Positions 34,026-46,476 of a DNA stretch of 56,386 nucleotides are shown piece after piece (position 1 is the first letter of the stretch; each line of letters opens with the position of its first letter). The notes under the pieces are model-generated. The model searched no databases. It worked only from the letters and a program-made list of their open reading frames with translations, and was not told the origin of the DNA. Source of the DNA: Globomyces pollinis-pini (Eukaryota; Chytridiomycota; Chytridiomycetes; Rhizophydiales; Globomycetaceae); contig MU621185.1 in the NCBI GenBank assembly GCA_025399215.1, positions 1,821-58,206 of the forward strand, in the 5' to 3' direction. A program made the translations under genes and the position numbers.

Positions 34026-36922
34026 ATGAATGATTGGAAAGAAATCACAAATGATTCGGATTTCGAAGACTTTATATCCAATAACTTTGTCTGTGTATTA
34101 TTCTATGCATTTCGTATCGACAAATCTAGCACGTCTATTGATGTTGTTCGTAGATTAATGATTGATTTAGGTGTTCCATACACGAAAATCGATGGATTGG
34201 CAAATCATGTAATCTATTCACCAAAAATTGATTTTTTTAAATTGTAGCATCATATATTGACGAAATATAAGCAAGATTCTTTACCATGTATTCAATATTT
34301 TTCGAAAAGCAACGTATGGAATCAATCAATAGATTTAAACAATTTCCAATTAATTGAACAAACTGTTTTTGATTATATTAAACAAACTTCATTGGTCAAG
34401 GCGCCGACTTCTTCAAAAGAGTTTGATGTATTGATATCAAAAGGATTGAGTTTAACGTACTATTTCGCGAATGTGAATGATTTACATATACATACCATAC
34501 AAACAATGGATTTATTATCAACATACTATCAAGATGTTCAATTCGTATGTGTTGATGCAAGGAATCCACAAATGGTGGTAACAAATTTAATTGATGATAA
34601 TCTATTAGGAATTAGTCATGAAACGAAATGTTAAAATGTTTCCAGGATTTCAATTCTCAAGTAATGGAATATTAATGGATTATCATCCTGAATTGATTTA
34701 CGATGTTCGAGTGATACTTGAAAGTTTATATCCAACAATTGTAAATGTACCAAAAGGTAGACAAATGGTTGAAGAATCATTTTCTAAAAAAATTCAAACA
34801 AGTCAACGTCATCGAAGACCTACGATTTTCAAATTACCAAATGATACTAATCCTCAGAATAATTCCAGATCAGTATCCATTGATGTTAATGGGGAAAAGA
34901 AAAAGAATTCAATATTTAATGTTATCTCTGAAGCTGTTAAACAAAATACATTGAATCAAGCAAAAGATTACGAAAAAAATGTGTTTTTGGGTAAGTTAAT
35001 ATAGTATTAATGTTTTAGCTGGTCCTAAACGATCAGTTTCGTTAGATAAATACTTGAAAAATTATGATTTTGATGACCAAGAAGAAGATGATATACTGAA
35101 TAGTTATATTTTACCTAATCATGCACTTTTAGTTGATACTCCACAGACGAGTTTCAGTCTTGATGAGAGCACTAATCTTGATGGAAGCTCAAGGAGAGGA
35201 ACTAATGAACTTTTACCAGAATCTAGTTTTATTTCTCAATTACCATCCAAAGGATTACCTCCTCCAAGAATGTCCAAGAAATATTCATTTGGGAAACCAG
35301 TTTCGTTTTACAAAGCCAAGAGTATCATAAAGTTTTCACTAAATACTTAGAGGATTTTGGAAATATTCAAGCCATGTCGTTCGATTCTATTAGTTCAGCA
35401 TGGGAAAGCCAAGGTTTGTTTTATTGATACTTACCATAGATGATGTTAATAATTTATCTCGAACTTCCTTGGCCGACCAGAAAGAGCCATTGGAATCAAT
35501 TTCAATCCCGATTTCCAACATAACAAAACCAGAATTGAAAACTGTTTCTTTGTTGATACCAGAACCAGAAATACCAAAAACAATTCCAAATCAACCAAAG
35601 ATCAATCATTTTCATACTGCAACACTAACAGAAAATGTTACGAAACCCGACATTTCAGTTAAAATCAACGAAATCAAAATCGATCCAATCATAAAGGTTG
35701 ATGTACCAATTAAACCTGTTGATGTACCAATCAAAACTGTTGATGAAAGAGCGAATAAATCAACTTTAGAATTACCCCCAATGATAGATTTAGTGCTTGC
35801 CAACAGAGCCAACTCCATGATGACCAATGAAACTCAAATGAAGCTAGAAAAGTCAGTAGACTTATTTCCATCTATAGGACAACTAAAAACAACTTCCTCA
35901 TCAACTATCAAATCAGTTCATTGTAAGTAACGTTAATTTGACCAATTAGATAATATATTTACACAACCAAACCCAGACAAATCTTGTGTGGAGAAACTAT
36001 TTCAAGCCTTTCAAACAGTATACCAAAACCAACAAATTAACGGTTTGAATTAATCTATTTTAATCATAAAGGCATACCAATTCGAAAAGAGAATAGTCTA
36101 TTAAATGCTTCAATTCTCGAAGCGACAAAAAAGAATCGAGAGTAAATGAAAAATTAAACAAACTGATTTGTAGTTCAACAAATCAAAAAGATTACAATCA
36201 TAAGGGACAAACGTTAACAGTTAAAGAATTCTTATCTACTGGATTAATGAAAGAAAATGTAGACCCGGATCTGGAACATAAAGATAAATCTACTCATTTC
36301 AACAACATGAATTTTATCAAAAACGAAATGAATTCAAATCTTCAGTTTCATTTATCCGATAAAGGTAATCACAATTTGGTTTATGTTTAGAAATGCGAGT
36401 GAAAGATGATACCATGACGTATTTGAATGGAAATGTAAAGGTATTCTGTTGAAATACAAATTATTACAATTAGGAGTTTACAATAGATTCAAAAGGTCAT
36501 GAAAGTTTTAGTACTTCAGGATATGGAGTGAAATTTATGGATCAAGAACCTTCATTTCCAATCATAGAAAGTAAAAGTAAACATCGAAAGAAGGGAAAGA
36601 AATTCCAACCTAAACGAACAAAGAAAACTGTCTATGATTATGGTAACTCAATTAAATGTTAAATTCAAAAGATCCAACACTGTATGTACCTGAAAAACCA
36701 AAACCGAAACCAGTGATCCAACCAAAGATTAAAAGGCCATTACCCGATTATTTTGTGGCCACCCATCATGATGATAGTAACTTACGTTATTCACTAACTA
36801 TAGATGAAAGTGAAGACGGAAATTTGGATCACTTGATATCAGTTAGTAAACCTTCCAAAAAAATTAGTAACAATCTTGTTATGGATCTAAATTATAGATC
36901 ATGTATTTCCACCATTGTATAG
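34026..36922 (+). CDS. Unrecognised 855-residue multi-exon protein
   Basis: Twelve exons join over eleven introns (26-39 nt) into a single 855-residue frame; I do not recognise the product. The first 200 residues look like an alpha/beta fold reminiscent of a thioredoxin-like domain (NFVCVLFYAFRIDKSS at the position of a TRX beta strand and helix), but no CxxC motif is present. The rest is largely disordered and charged, with KPVDVPIKTVDE-type near-repeats around 35700, a basic cluster HRKKGKKFQPKRTKK near 36590 and a conserved-looking end DYFVATHHDDSNLRYSLTID. Its exon structure and frame conservation argue that it is a real gene. It converges on PIG-L with an 85-bp gap. Confidence 0.65.
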
Positions 36923-37007
36923 CATTACACTATGACATTAGATTACAACACATAATAAAATATAATAACAAGTACTGATGGAAATTATATTTATTGATAT
37001 TAGTAAT

Positions 37008-37927
37008 TCAATTTGACGTCATTTTTGAAGAATTTCCTTGATAAACATGTAACTCATTTAATATCATGTATCGAGATGTGAAAAGGTATAGATGACGAAA
37101 CCAAACCATTTGAGATTCATGTTGATACATTGCTAATCTACCATTAATACTATAAAAGAATAAAGTTAATTCATATTGAATACTATTCAGTAACAGTAGA
37201 TATAAACCAAATTCGAGTTGAATCTTCTTTAGCATTTAATTTAGTCCAAAATGCACCAAATAAAAAACTATACTTTATCATAATTGGAACACTTTGTAGT
37301 GTATATAATTTCTGTTTGAATATTCCTTGATCAATTGCATCAGATACTGCATGGTATATGGATATATGATTCGTATGACCTGATACACCATAATCATCAA
37401 ATGTAATCAACTAAATTTTAAATTTGATGATTACATTACTTGATCAATTTGATGACTCTTCATATAGGTTTTGATATGTTTTACAATATCTTTATTGGAC
37501 CATTGTATTGTCATTGAATCTGGTAACTTTGAATCATCCAAACATTTAAAATTATTAATTCCTATTATAAAGATACAATGTAACTTACCAAGTATTTTAC
37601 AACTAGATTCCAATTCTAGTTGACGTTTTGATCCTAATCCTTGATCATTACCAATAGATAAACAAAGTAAATGAACTTTGGATATTTTGGAAAGTGATTG
37701 AATAGTAGGAGAAAAGAACATACATTCTATTATAAATTGAATGGTCATTTACCATCATCTGGATGTGCAATAATAATCAAGATCGATTTCTTTGAAAAGG
37801 TATTTAAAGTATTTGAATTCATGGTTTCTGTTAGATAAGTCCATATAAAAAATGGGGTTAGGATTAGAAAGGATAAAGTCCAGAATAACGCAGGGGAAAT
37901 GAGCCAGTTTAGCTTTGAAGTTTCCAT
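37008..37927 (-). CDS. GPI12: GlcNAc-PI de-N-acetylase (PIG-L/Gpi12)
   Basis: A 270-residue ER enzyme that removes the acetyl group from GlcNAc-phosphatidylinositol, the second step of GPI-anchor synthesis. An N-terminal membrane anchor (LISPALFWTLSFLILTPFFI) precedes the zinc-site motif AHPDDE, which is completed across a 26-nt intron. LLCLSIGNDQGLGSKRQLEL, then TFDDYGVSGHTNH with the second histidine motif, and the C-terminal WFRHLYLFTSRYMILNEL follow. Further introns are 27, 29 and 25 nt. The ATG at 37925-37927 is the first in frame. Length and motifs fit the family. Confidence 0.9.
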
Positions 37928-38070
37928 AAAGTGATTGATAAAAAGCAAAGAATATTTAATACGCGAAGAAACTTGTACTTTAAATGAGAATCAATAGAAC
38001 AATGTTGGTCAATTGTTTATATTTTAAATAATTTGATTAAACCATCAACCAAGTATACATCTTTGTTCAT

Positions 38071-39336
38071 TTATTCTTGACGTAAACGATATTCTTTACG
38101 ATATCGTAGAGAAAATTCAGAATTTCGGGAGAGAATGACAAAAGTTGCTACTCCATCAATGATCGGATACTGTTTGTTTTTCAAAACATCTTGAAGTGTC
38201 AGACATACATAACGATGTGCTGCACTTTGAGATGGTGCTTGATTTGCATTACATGTTTTGAGAACAGAAATTAACTCGGTTTTATCATTTTTGTTTCCTG
38301 GATAGGTTTCAAAATACCAATCAAGAGTTTGAGGATGGTATAAATGATTTGGATCCCATGGTGCTGGTTCACTAAACATATGTTCAAAGTGTGCATAAAA
38401 TGTGTCTAATTCCGAAAACGAAGCAATAACATCAGATTGATTGAATTCTGGGTACAAAAAGATAACGGGAAATGTTAATGTTCCATCAGATAGTAATTCG
38501 ATTCTATTGGTAGGAGCGTCTGGATGTTGAAGAGTCAGCAGATCGTCTTCTTCCTCATTAATTGGTAGACTTACAAAGTTATAGTTTCGCTTTCTTTTCA
38601 TGGATTCCAAATATTCAGCTTCTTCCCGTTTCTTTTGTTCCTTGATTTTTCTTAATCTGTCCAATTCTTTTAAATCTTCCTTACGTTTTCTTAATTTCTT
38701 CAAATCATTTGGGAAATGAATGTTTTGAGAATCAACCTCCATCGCTCTTAAACAGCAATCAATTCCTTCATCCACTTTAAGTTATTATATGATTGTTCAA
38801 ATACCTTTATCAAGTGCTATTAAAGCCTTAATGGATCTAAAATAAGCTTTCACATTTTTGGGATTGAATTTAATAGCTCTAGTACAATCATATAATACCG
38901 AACCAAAATTGCCTAACAAATTAATTGGAATCATTTTACCTAATTCTAAATTGACAGCTGCTCTGTTTGAATACAAAATTGAATTTAATTCATTATCATT
39001 AGCTTTAGCTGAAATTCCTTTTGTATAATACTTTATAGCATCCTTAAATTTTATCTTTCCAGCAGCATAACAAGCATTTCCTTGAATTTTAAAGTTTTCA
39101 GCAGTTTCTAATGTTATGAATGGATAATATCAAATACCTTCTGGAGTTCCTTCAAATACTAATGATTGAATTGCAGTTAATGTATCAGCATCTTCTGATT
39201 CTTCAACATATGAATCCATGAATAATGGATGATTTAGTACCGAGTCAATTCTTTCTTTGTCTGATTTTGCATTGAATTGTTCAGGTCCTTGTCCAATACT
39301 CGCTTTATTAAGCAAAGCATCCAATGTCTCTGTCAT
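38071..39336 (-). CDS. CNS1: Hsp90 co-chaperone Cns1/TTC4 (TPR protein)
   Basis: A 392-residue Cns1/TTC4 homologue. The N-terminal part includes NHPLFMDSYVEE, then three TPR repeats (NACYAAGKIKFKDAIKYYTK, NSILYSNRAAVNLELGNF, AYFRSIKALIALDKVDEGI) that would bind the EEVD tails of Hsp90/Hsp70. A charged helix and the C-terminal wheel domain (LTFPVIFLYPEFNQSDVI, FYAHFEHMF, PWDPNHLYHPQTLDWYFE) follow. Introns of 30, 27 and 30 nt. It lies head-to-tail with a J-domain gene, so two chaperone partners are neighbours, which may be coincidence. Confidence 0.88.
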
Positions 39337-39455
39337 TAAAAAAGAAAAAAATTTAAAAAGGTTATTTTAAACCATACAGTACATACAATGGTTAGTAAAT
39401 ACATTGGGTAGATATAGTAATAATTTTATATTTCAATACTTCAATTCTATAGAGA

Positions 39456-40793
39456 TTATTTCCAATTCTTCAATTGAGCACAATTAGGCATGTCCATTTT
39501 TTGAGCACGTTCAAGCAAGTCCTTGTCAACGGAAAACCAACTGTTTGCTTGACGGATATAATGTGATTGCGTTTCTCGTTCTCTACTACATTGAATTCGA
39601 ATATGTTGTAAATACTACAGATTAAAATAACAAAAAATTATTACATCCCCTTCCACTTGATCATTCAATTGTTTTTGTTTTCTAGTACTTGGAAATCTTT
39701 TCTGATAAGATTTTGCATTGACATAGTATTTAATATTATTTGGTTTGGAGACTTTTTCCACATTATAATCGTATGATTGACGGAATGAAAATGGATCGTC
39801 TTCACTTGAAAATATGGAAACAGCTGTCAGAAGTATTAGCAATAAAATGGGTAATAGTTGGAAAACAGTTGCTGGTAAATTATCTCCTGGAGCATTACGT
39901 TGAGCATTTCTAGTCCGTGTTCGAAATTGAGGGCCAGCATTAAAAGCTTAAAAAATTAGAGAGATTAAAAGTTGTACCAAAGCCTGGACCACCCATTCCA
40001 CCAAAGGCACCCCCACCCATGAACATTCTGATTAAATCTTCTGGTGATAATTCTCCTTGAAATTGATGATGTCCTCCAAAACCATGTCCAAATCCAGGAT
40101 GGAAACCTCCACCTCCACCTCCTCTGGAATTTGATTCACTGTCTATACCGAATCGATCGTAATTCGATCTTTTGTCTGTTTCTCCTAATACAGTCCAAGC
40201 ATGACTTAGCGCTAATAATAATGAAAAAAAAAGATGATTTATACCCTATTATAAAATTAAAGAAGATTTTATACCTTGAACGCTTCATCAGTACCTGGGG
40301 CCCCACATTTATCAGGATGAAATTTCAAAGCAGCCTTTTTATGAGAATCATTTCAAGATAACCTTTCTGTAAGCTTTTTTTATATCATTATCAGAACAAG
40401 ATTTTTCCAAACCCAAGACTCCATATAAATCACCTTTTGATTTATAAGCCAATATTTTTTTAATTCCAGCAACTTGTTCTTGAGTATATGGTCTAGTATC
40501 AGGTTTTGAATTTGGTTTATTTTCAACTTTCTGATCATTTGAAGTTTTTTGAGTTTGTTTTTTTGGATTTGCTTTTATAAAAGAAAACTAATAAAATTAA
40601 TATCCTGATATGAATATGAATATGAATAGTATATCAATTAATAAGTATCAATAATTAGTACCCATTTTAAAGCATTTTCAGATTCGTGTAATCTTATACT
40701 TTTTTCAGCGAATTTGATAGCAGCGATAGTATCACCTTCATGATACTTTTTTTTTGAAATTTCTAAACATCTTTCAGCTTCGTCTTTATTCAT
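39456..40793 (-). CDS. ER-membrane J-protein of the DNAJB12/DNAJB14 type
   Basis: A 370-residue Hsp40. The N-terminal helix MNKDEAERCLEISKKKYHEG is typical of DNAJB12-like proteins, followed by the J domain (LYGVLGLEKSCSDNDIKKAY, HPD in KFHPDKC, then KALSHAWTVLG and SNYDRFG), a Gly/Phe-rich region, one membrane span (FQLLPILLLILLTAVSIF) and a DUF1977 domain. It should recruit Hsp70 to ER membrane-protein quality control. Introns on the minus strand: 40588-40661 (74 nt), 40335-40362 (28), 40246-40274 (29), 40212-40244 (33), 39947-39977 (31) and 39615-39644 (30). The coding length is a multiple of three only if the lone base 40245 is an exon. Start ATG at 40791-40793. Confidence 0.87.
40212..40274 (-). 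other. Two introns flanking a one-nucleotide exon
   Basis: On the minus strand, intron 40246-40274 (29 nt, GTATAA...ATAATAG) is followed by a single G (complement of base 40245) and intron 40212-40244 (33 nt, GTATAAATC...TTATTAG). Codons join as AAG + G + CG to give K-A in AFKALSHAWTV, the expected J-domain helix. Treating the 63 nt as one intron gives AAG CGC TAA, an immediate stop. Confidence 0.75.
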
Positions 40794-40877
40794 TCAAGTG
40801 ATAATGAAAATGTGAAAAAATGAAATGTGGAGAATTGTATCTTTCTACGTGGAATGAAACAATCAATTAAATGAATT

Positions 40878-40945
40878 ACTACTACTAGTAGTAGTTAGTA
40901 GTAGTAGTAATAGTAGTTAATAGTAAATAGTAAATAGTAATAGTG
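40878..40945. repeat. AGT/TAG trinucleotide microsatellite
   Basis: An imperfect (TAG)n/(AGTA)n run in the 207-bp spacer between the divergent J-protein and EF-hand genes. It sits in the shared promoter region. Confidence 0.7.
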
Positions 40946-41000
40946 CACACAGTGATGTCATTCAAATGTCATTCATAGCTAATTTAAAACTCTTCTTGTA

Positions 41001-41803
41001 ATGATTTCTATAAATGGATTATCAAACTCAATCGATGCTATCGAAGAATTAGAAGCTAATGATATACTACCAGATTTACCTTTAAAAGTTACTTTACCAA
41101 TAGAATTACCTCCTATACATCCTATCGTAAATACTAATGATAATCATTCAATCATAAATACTAACGAGAAACAAAAGAATAGACAAAAAATGTCTTTTAT
41201 TAGAAGAGGTATTCAATCATTTATTAATTTATGGTAGCTTCTGTTGTTGTAAAACCAAAAGGTTCTCATAGACCTTCTTCAACTCAAAATCATGGAGGAT
41301 TAGATGAAGAAACAATTAAAATATTCTTTGCAACTCATGGTTTATCTTCCAGTGATTTGGACATTGGTTTCGATTTTATAAGTCAAGATAAATCAAAAAT
41401 TACTCCTGCTGATGTTCGAAAGTTTGCAAAAGAATATTTCCCGAATTTACCACCTGAAGCATTAAAGGTATTGGAAGATTGGAAAGAAACTGTAACAAAA
41501 GATCAAATGGCTTCTTTGTTACTCAACAAAATTCTACTTTCTTCCCCATATGAAGATGCTTTCAAAGTAACTTATACTACCTTTAATCAAGTAGTGGTTG
41601 AATCCTGATATTGATGGTCGATTACATTCTACGCAATTGAAAACGATCTCCTCTAGATTAAACAAGTTCAAAAAGGCAAGAAAATTCGATGTACAATACA
41701 GATAAATATTAATATTTCATAGGCTTGGTTGATTGTTCAAAAATTTGACCAAGATCGCGATGGTTTCATTGGTCTTGAAGATTTCAAGCGAATGGCACTA
41801 TAA
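41001..41803 (+). CDS. Calmodulin-like EF-hand protein
   Basis: A 237-residue protein with a low-complexity N-terminus and EF-hand pairs after about residue 90. The last loop, FDQDRDGFIGLEDFKRM, has D-x-D-x-D-G and Asp instead of Glu at position 12. A preceding loop, WLNPDIDGRLHSTQL, is degenerate, and earlier helices (FFATHGLSSSDLDIGFDFIS) look like a non-binding EF-hand. It probably acts as a calcium-responsive or purely structural adaptor. Introns of 29, 28 and 32 nt are needed for the frame. The specific family member is not recognised. A 40-bp imperfect tandem repeat lies just after the stop. Confidence 0.72.
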
Positions 41804-41815
41804 AAAAAGGAACCT

Positions 41816-41881
41816 GTACCATATATGTTTGTAGTTATATAAACTTTTCTCACTTGTACCATATCTGTTTGTAGTTATAAA
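41816..41881 (+). repeat. 40-bp imperfect tandem repeat in a 3' flank
   Basis: Two copies beginning gtaccatat(a/c)tgtttgtagtt start at 41816 and 41856 directly downstream of the EF-hand stop codon. They probably lie in its 3' UTR. Confidence 0.6.
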
Positions 41882-41959
41882 ATTGTATTATAGAGGTTAA
41901 AAAACAAAACTGTATTGAAACAATAAGCATAAATAATTTAAAAAAAGATTGCTGAGAAT

Positions 41960-43552
41960 CTAAGCGACTAGTGGTTGTATGACTGGCAACGAAAAGGGGC
42001 ATATGATTGTATCTGATTCATGTAACTCTTCACAGCCACGACTACCTCGAACGTTTTGGTCTTCAGCATGGCCAAATACGTATGAACTATATTTACTGTT
42101 TTTCCAATCATCAAGCGTTTGGATCTTGGAGACTTGTGGTACCGACGACTTTAAGCTTTTCAACGAGCGACACATTACCACAGTGCTTTGAGTCAAATCT
42201 AAAATATTATTATCAAATCATTACCAGCATTGTTCACTTTTCCAGATGGTGACCGAAGGCCGCTCATTCCAATTAAAGTTTTGAACCCTTACAGGATAAA
42301 CAACCAAGTTACTTTACCATTGTTCAACTTTCTGCTTGTCTTCAATAAAGTATGTTTTGTTGATGGCTGAGTACCGGTATTTAAATCCGAATCAAGTTGG
42401 ATTTTTTCATGAACCCGTTCAGAAGTTTTTCTGTTCTTTGATTTAGAGAGGAAAGGAAGTTTGAAACATTCTAAAAGTTAAACAATCGGAATTTTACTCC
42501 ATTTCTTGCTATGTTTGGTATTTTCCTTCACCTCAACATTTTCCACTGATGATTTGCTTTCTTTCGTTTCATCATTTAATTTGTTCATGTCTTCAGTGGA
42601 AGATTGGACTTCACTAGCTGTGTTAGTCATAGCGTCATTCAGGACTTCAGACTTGATAGTCGGTTCAACGGATTCACTTTCCGGAACCTTATCATTCTTG
42701 AAAAAATTACACACCCCTAAAATATTAATGAGTCAATTTCATATGGTTTTACTCTTGAAAAAGGTAAGTTTAGATCGTTTTGTATCGGTTGATGCAGTTT
42801 CTAGCATTAAATAAATCACAGCCAAGCATTACTCGTATCATTACCAGCTTGTCTCTTTTTGGCACGGTTTTTAAGGTAACACTGTCGATAGTGTTCAATA
42901 TCAAGTAACTGAGGGAATAGGATTTCGTACACAGCTAATGCCACTATAACCATTACAAAACAGAATAGATTACCGTTAGATTCAAAAGAAACTATAGGTT
43001 TAGTAATCAAGTATCATTACGTTCGCTTCGGTAGTCATTATATCTTTTTCTACGTGGATACGGATAGGGTGGTTCTTTACGAGTATAATGTCGTTTACGA
43101 GAAGCAGAACATGGTTTTTTGTAACTGGATGAGTTTCCCATGTTTCGTTTTGTTTGTTTCTTTCGTTGTTGCTCTTCAAAACGTTCAAATAAAATATTTT
43201 GTTCATCAGGTTTTTTAGATTTCTTTGTTTTCTTGGTTCTAGTAGGATTTACGTCCATTGGTTTGGTTTCTGTCGTATTGGTGACATCTTGCATAAAATG
43301 GAACTGGCATCTCGGTTGTTGTGGTTTTTGTGGTTGATGTTCCGTTGGTTTTGTTGGTTCGGTACAAGTTTCAAACGTTTTCATGAAATGGAATTGTGGT
43401 TTAGGTTTTTGATTCATACTAGGTTTTAGCGATTCTTTAGTATCCATATCCACAACTTTTGAATTCGTTGCAGGTTTTTCAATTTGTATTTCAGATAGGT
43501 CTAAAATCTCTTGTAAATCAAAGGTACATTTTGGACTTCTTAAAGAGTTCAT
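41960..43552 (-). CDS. Unrecognised single-pass membrane protein
   Basis: Seven exons join over introns of 29, 44, 36, 27, 30 and 26 nt into one 466-residue frame that I cannot assign. The N-terminal 170 residues are low-complexity, with two copies of QFHFM and a basic cluster (YPYPRRKRYNDYRSE). Then comes one membrane segment (LFCFVMVIVALAVYEILFPQ) followed by a short basic patch (LKNRAKKRQ), a Ser/Glu-rich linker and a C-terminal region with SKIQTLDDWKNSKYSSYVFG. Several introns carry clear branch sites such as TACTAAAC, which supports the model. There is no signal peptide. Membrane topology and role are unknown. Confidence 0.6.
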
Positions 43553-43866
43553 CTGTTTTTCTTTAGGTATTTTGAAATAATGTTAAACTAATTTTTAAAC
43601 GCGACATTAATTTATCAAATGACACATGAATCATGACCATGACGCGTTTTCCATCCCATCTTCAAATTACAAAGTAATTTGCTTATATATTGCTTTGAAT
43701 TTAATTATTAAAATACAAAATGAATTTGTAAAATCACTTTAGAATTTACATGATTTTTGAATATATTACCACAGTATTGAAATCCAATCATTTCTATTAC
43801 ACTCTACTAATACATTCATTAATAATAATTTATGGTTTTCAATTTACCAAAAAAAAAAAGTGATGA
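43553..43866. other. Divergent promoter region, no gene seen
   Basis: Very AT-rich spacer between the unrecognised membrane-protein gene (-) and the EST1/SMG6-like gene (+), ending in a run of ten A. Nothing else was recognised. Confidence 0.45.
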
Positions 43867-46476
43867 ATGGAAACCAAAAACGAAAAACCAAGAAATAAAT
43901 CAAAGAAACAAAATACTCAAAAGAATAAAAATTTGAAATCAAATCAAAAACCAAAACCAAGAGAAAATTTGGGAAATAGAACTTTATTTGATCCAAATCA
44001 AAAAACTATTCATTCAATCAATAAAGTATCAGAAAATAATCATACTGTAAATAATCAAAGAACAATTCATTCCATCAAAAAAGTACAAGAAAATAATCAA
44101 AGAGATGATCAAAATATCATGGAAAACAATACAAGCATTTCAACAAAACCACCTCATGACAGTACAGAAATAACTAAACTCAAGGAAACTTATAAATCTA
44201 TTTGCGAGTTGGAAGCATCTATAAAAAACCAATCATTTAATGATGTTCAACTAGATCAACGATTAGTGTATACAATAATATACTAATATTTTAGATTAGC
44301 ACAATTCTATAACACTTTAATTGGATTGGATTATAAATTGGCCATGAAATACGATTTAAACAACCGTCAATGGAAAAATATAGTTTACTCTTTAATAGGA
44401 ATGCTTAGGAATAACAAAGAAGAATTGGATGATTTTGAAAATTTAAAGTGGAAGAATTATTTCAATTCCATTTTACAATTCTATGAAGGACAATTAAATG
44501 AATTAGTTGCCAAATCACCATCAAAACCATACTGGTTGAAACATCTTTTGAATATTGGTGATCTCTTTCGATATCAAGCTCGTTATTTGACCAACACCGA
44601 TGACGAAAGGAATGAATTCTTGATGCAAGCTAATTTATGTTATCTTCAAAGTGCTTTAATCAATCCGCAAAATGGTATTCTAATTGAATTCATTGGCAGG
44701 ATTTTGTTGGAATCAATTGGCAATTGTATCAAATATTCAAGGGTTATTTATGCAAGAGATCATGTATAGATTGATTTCTTTGTGTGTGAAACAACCTTTT
44801 CTGGACAATCGTGAAATGATATTAGATTCTTTTCAAAAAGGTATAGATGTCAAAACATCCAACAAGGATTCCAGTTTGATTTTAAATGGTATACAATCAA
44901 AAACAATTTTTGAATTTGAAAGTTTATTTCTACAGATTCATCATACCCTTTTTTCCAAAATTAGGTAAATCAGTTTAGTTTGACGCTAGTGTTGATATCC
45001 TTGAAACCGAATTAACAAAAGTCAACAAACTTCTGGATAATGCATATGATGATATGATCAACTTGTCAACAGAAAATCATTTGAATTGGTGGTTGACTCT
45101 ATCCATGATTTTTATATCAAACATGTACCTCACTATTCATCATCCACATTTTGAAAAATCGGCCATAGAGGCTTTGACAGATCATTATGTTCGTTTGACT
45201 CATATGATTCTCAAATGGGTGTTGACAAAATTGATACTGTTTGAAAAAGTTTCGCACCACCCTTTAACCATTTTTGTTCATTTGATGTTGAATTGGATTC
45301 TGGTATGTGACATCCCATTATTCTACCATGAGGTAATTTACCAATGAAATGAACCACTTTAGCAATATAAGTTGACCTGGTTAAAGTTATCAAAACTGAT
45401 GAAGGTCTTGAATATGGAAGAGGAATATTCAACAGTAGATTCCTTGAATTTGGAAAATCTGGTTGGATTACAAGAAGATCAATTGTTACGTGGGTTCGGA
45501 CCATTGAATCGACAAACTCCTGATATTTCCTTTGAACAAGTCTTAAGAATGTCGCATTTCATTCGACTTGCAGAAGATGATTCAAAGAATAGATTTATGC
45601 GAATTTATCAGTTGTACACGTGTATCCCAACAGTAAATTGTTTTGTTATTGTTGATCATAGGATTGTCTTCCCAATCAGCAAATCGGAACTGATGAAAGT
45701 TCTAAAATAGCAGTGATTGATTTTGAAGACTTTGAATTAGAGTCTAATGAAGTTTCAAAAACCGAATATGACTTTGAGGAATTCGATGAAAGTGATTCAC
45801 CGGGTGTGGTTTTGGATACAATTCATCAGCCTATTGTAAAAGATGAGGACACTCTTCGTAAAGTAGAGTTGATCATTTTAGATTCTGACTCTGAACATGA
45901 ATTATCTCCAGACTTGATTGCATTGAAAGTAGGTGTTTTTTTAGTCTCACATTTTTAGAGTCGTAGAGAAAAATTGTCTAAAACGGTCAAGGAGAAGTCC
46001 AATAAGGTTGTTTTGATACCAGGTACTACTACCATCATTATTGATACGAATTGCTTTTTGCGAGATATTAATCGAATTAAATCGCTCATGATATCTAAAA
46101 CGTTTCATTTTGTGATACCATTAGTAGGTATGCACATTATCTTTCATTTATTCTGTTAGTTGTATCTGAATTGGATGGACTGTGTAACAACGAAGGAACG
46201 TTAGGAGAAAATGCAATCGATTGTTTAACTTTTATTGAATCCAACATGAATCTGAACTTATTTCAAGTGATGACATCCAAAGGGAATCCAATGAATTCAT
46301 TAACTGTTCGAAGTGAAACTTGGGATGACCAATATGAATCGGCTGATGATGTTATTTTGGGAATAGCTAGAATGATTGAATCCACTTGTTTGGTTACGAA
46401 TGATGTGAACTTGAGATTGAAGGCTCGAACTGTTGGTGTACCAGTTCTTCCATCCGTCGCATCCTTGTTTCAATAA
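43867..46476 (+). CDS. EST1/SMG6-like protein with C-terminal PIN nuclease domain
   Basis: An 803-residue protein combining an EST1/SMG 14-3-3-like and TPR helical domain with a PIN endonuclease domain, as in SMG6/EST1A. A Lys/Asn-rich N-terminus is followed by the EST1 core: KPYWLKHLLNIGDLFRYQAR, LCYLQSALINPQNGFCWNQL and the DNA/RNA-binding block LQEDQLLRGFGPLN. An acidic linker leads to the PIN domain with its acidic active-site residues in IIIDTNCF, SELDGL, ESADDVIL and TNDVNLRLKA. It should act in nonsense-mediated decay and perhaps telomere maintenance. Introns are 27, 25, 25, 30, 29, 30 and 32 nt; one falls between PLV and VSELDGL. Confidence 0.85.

Noticed and set aside
40212..40274. 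Single 63-nt intron in the J-protein gene
   Set aside because: Joining across the whole 63 nt gives AAG CGC TAA, an immediate stop, and breaks the conserved J-domain helix; a single-base exon is the simplest reading that keeps frame.
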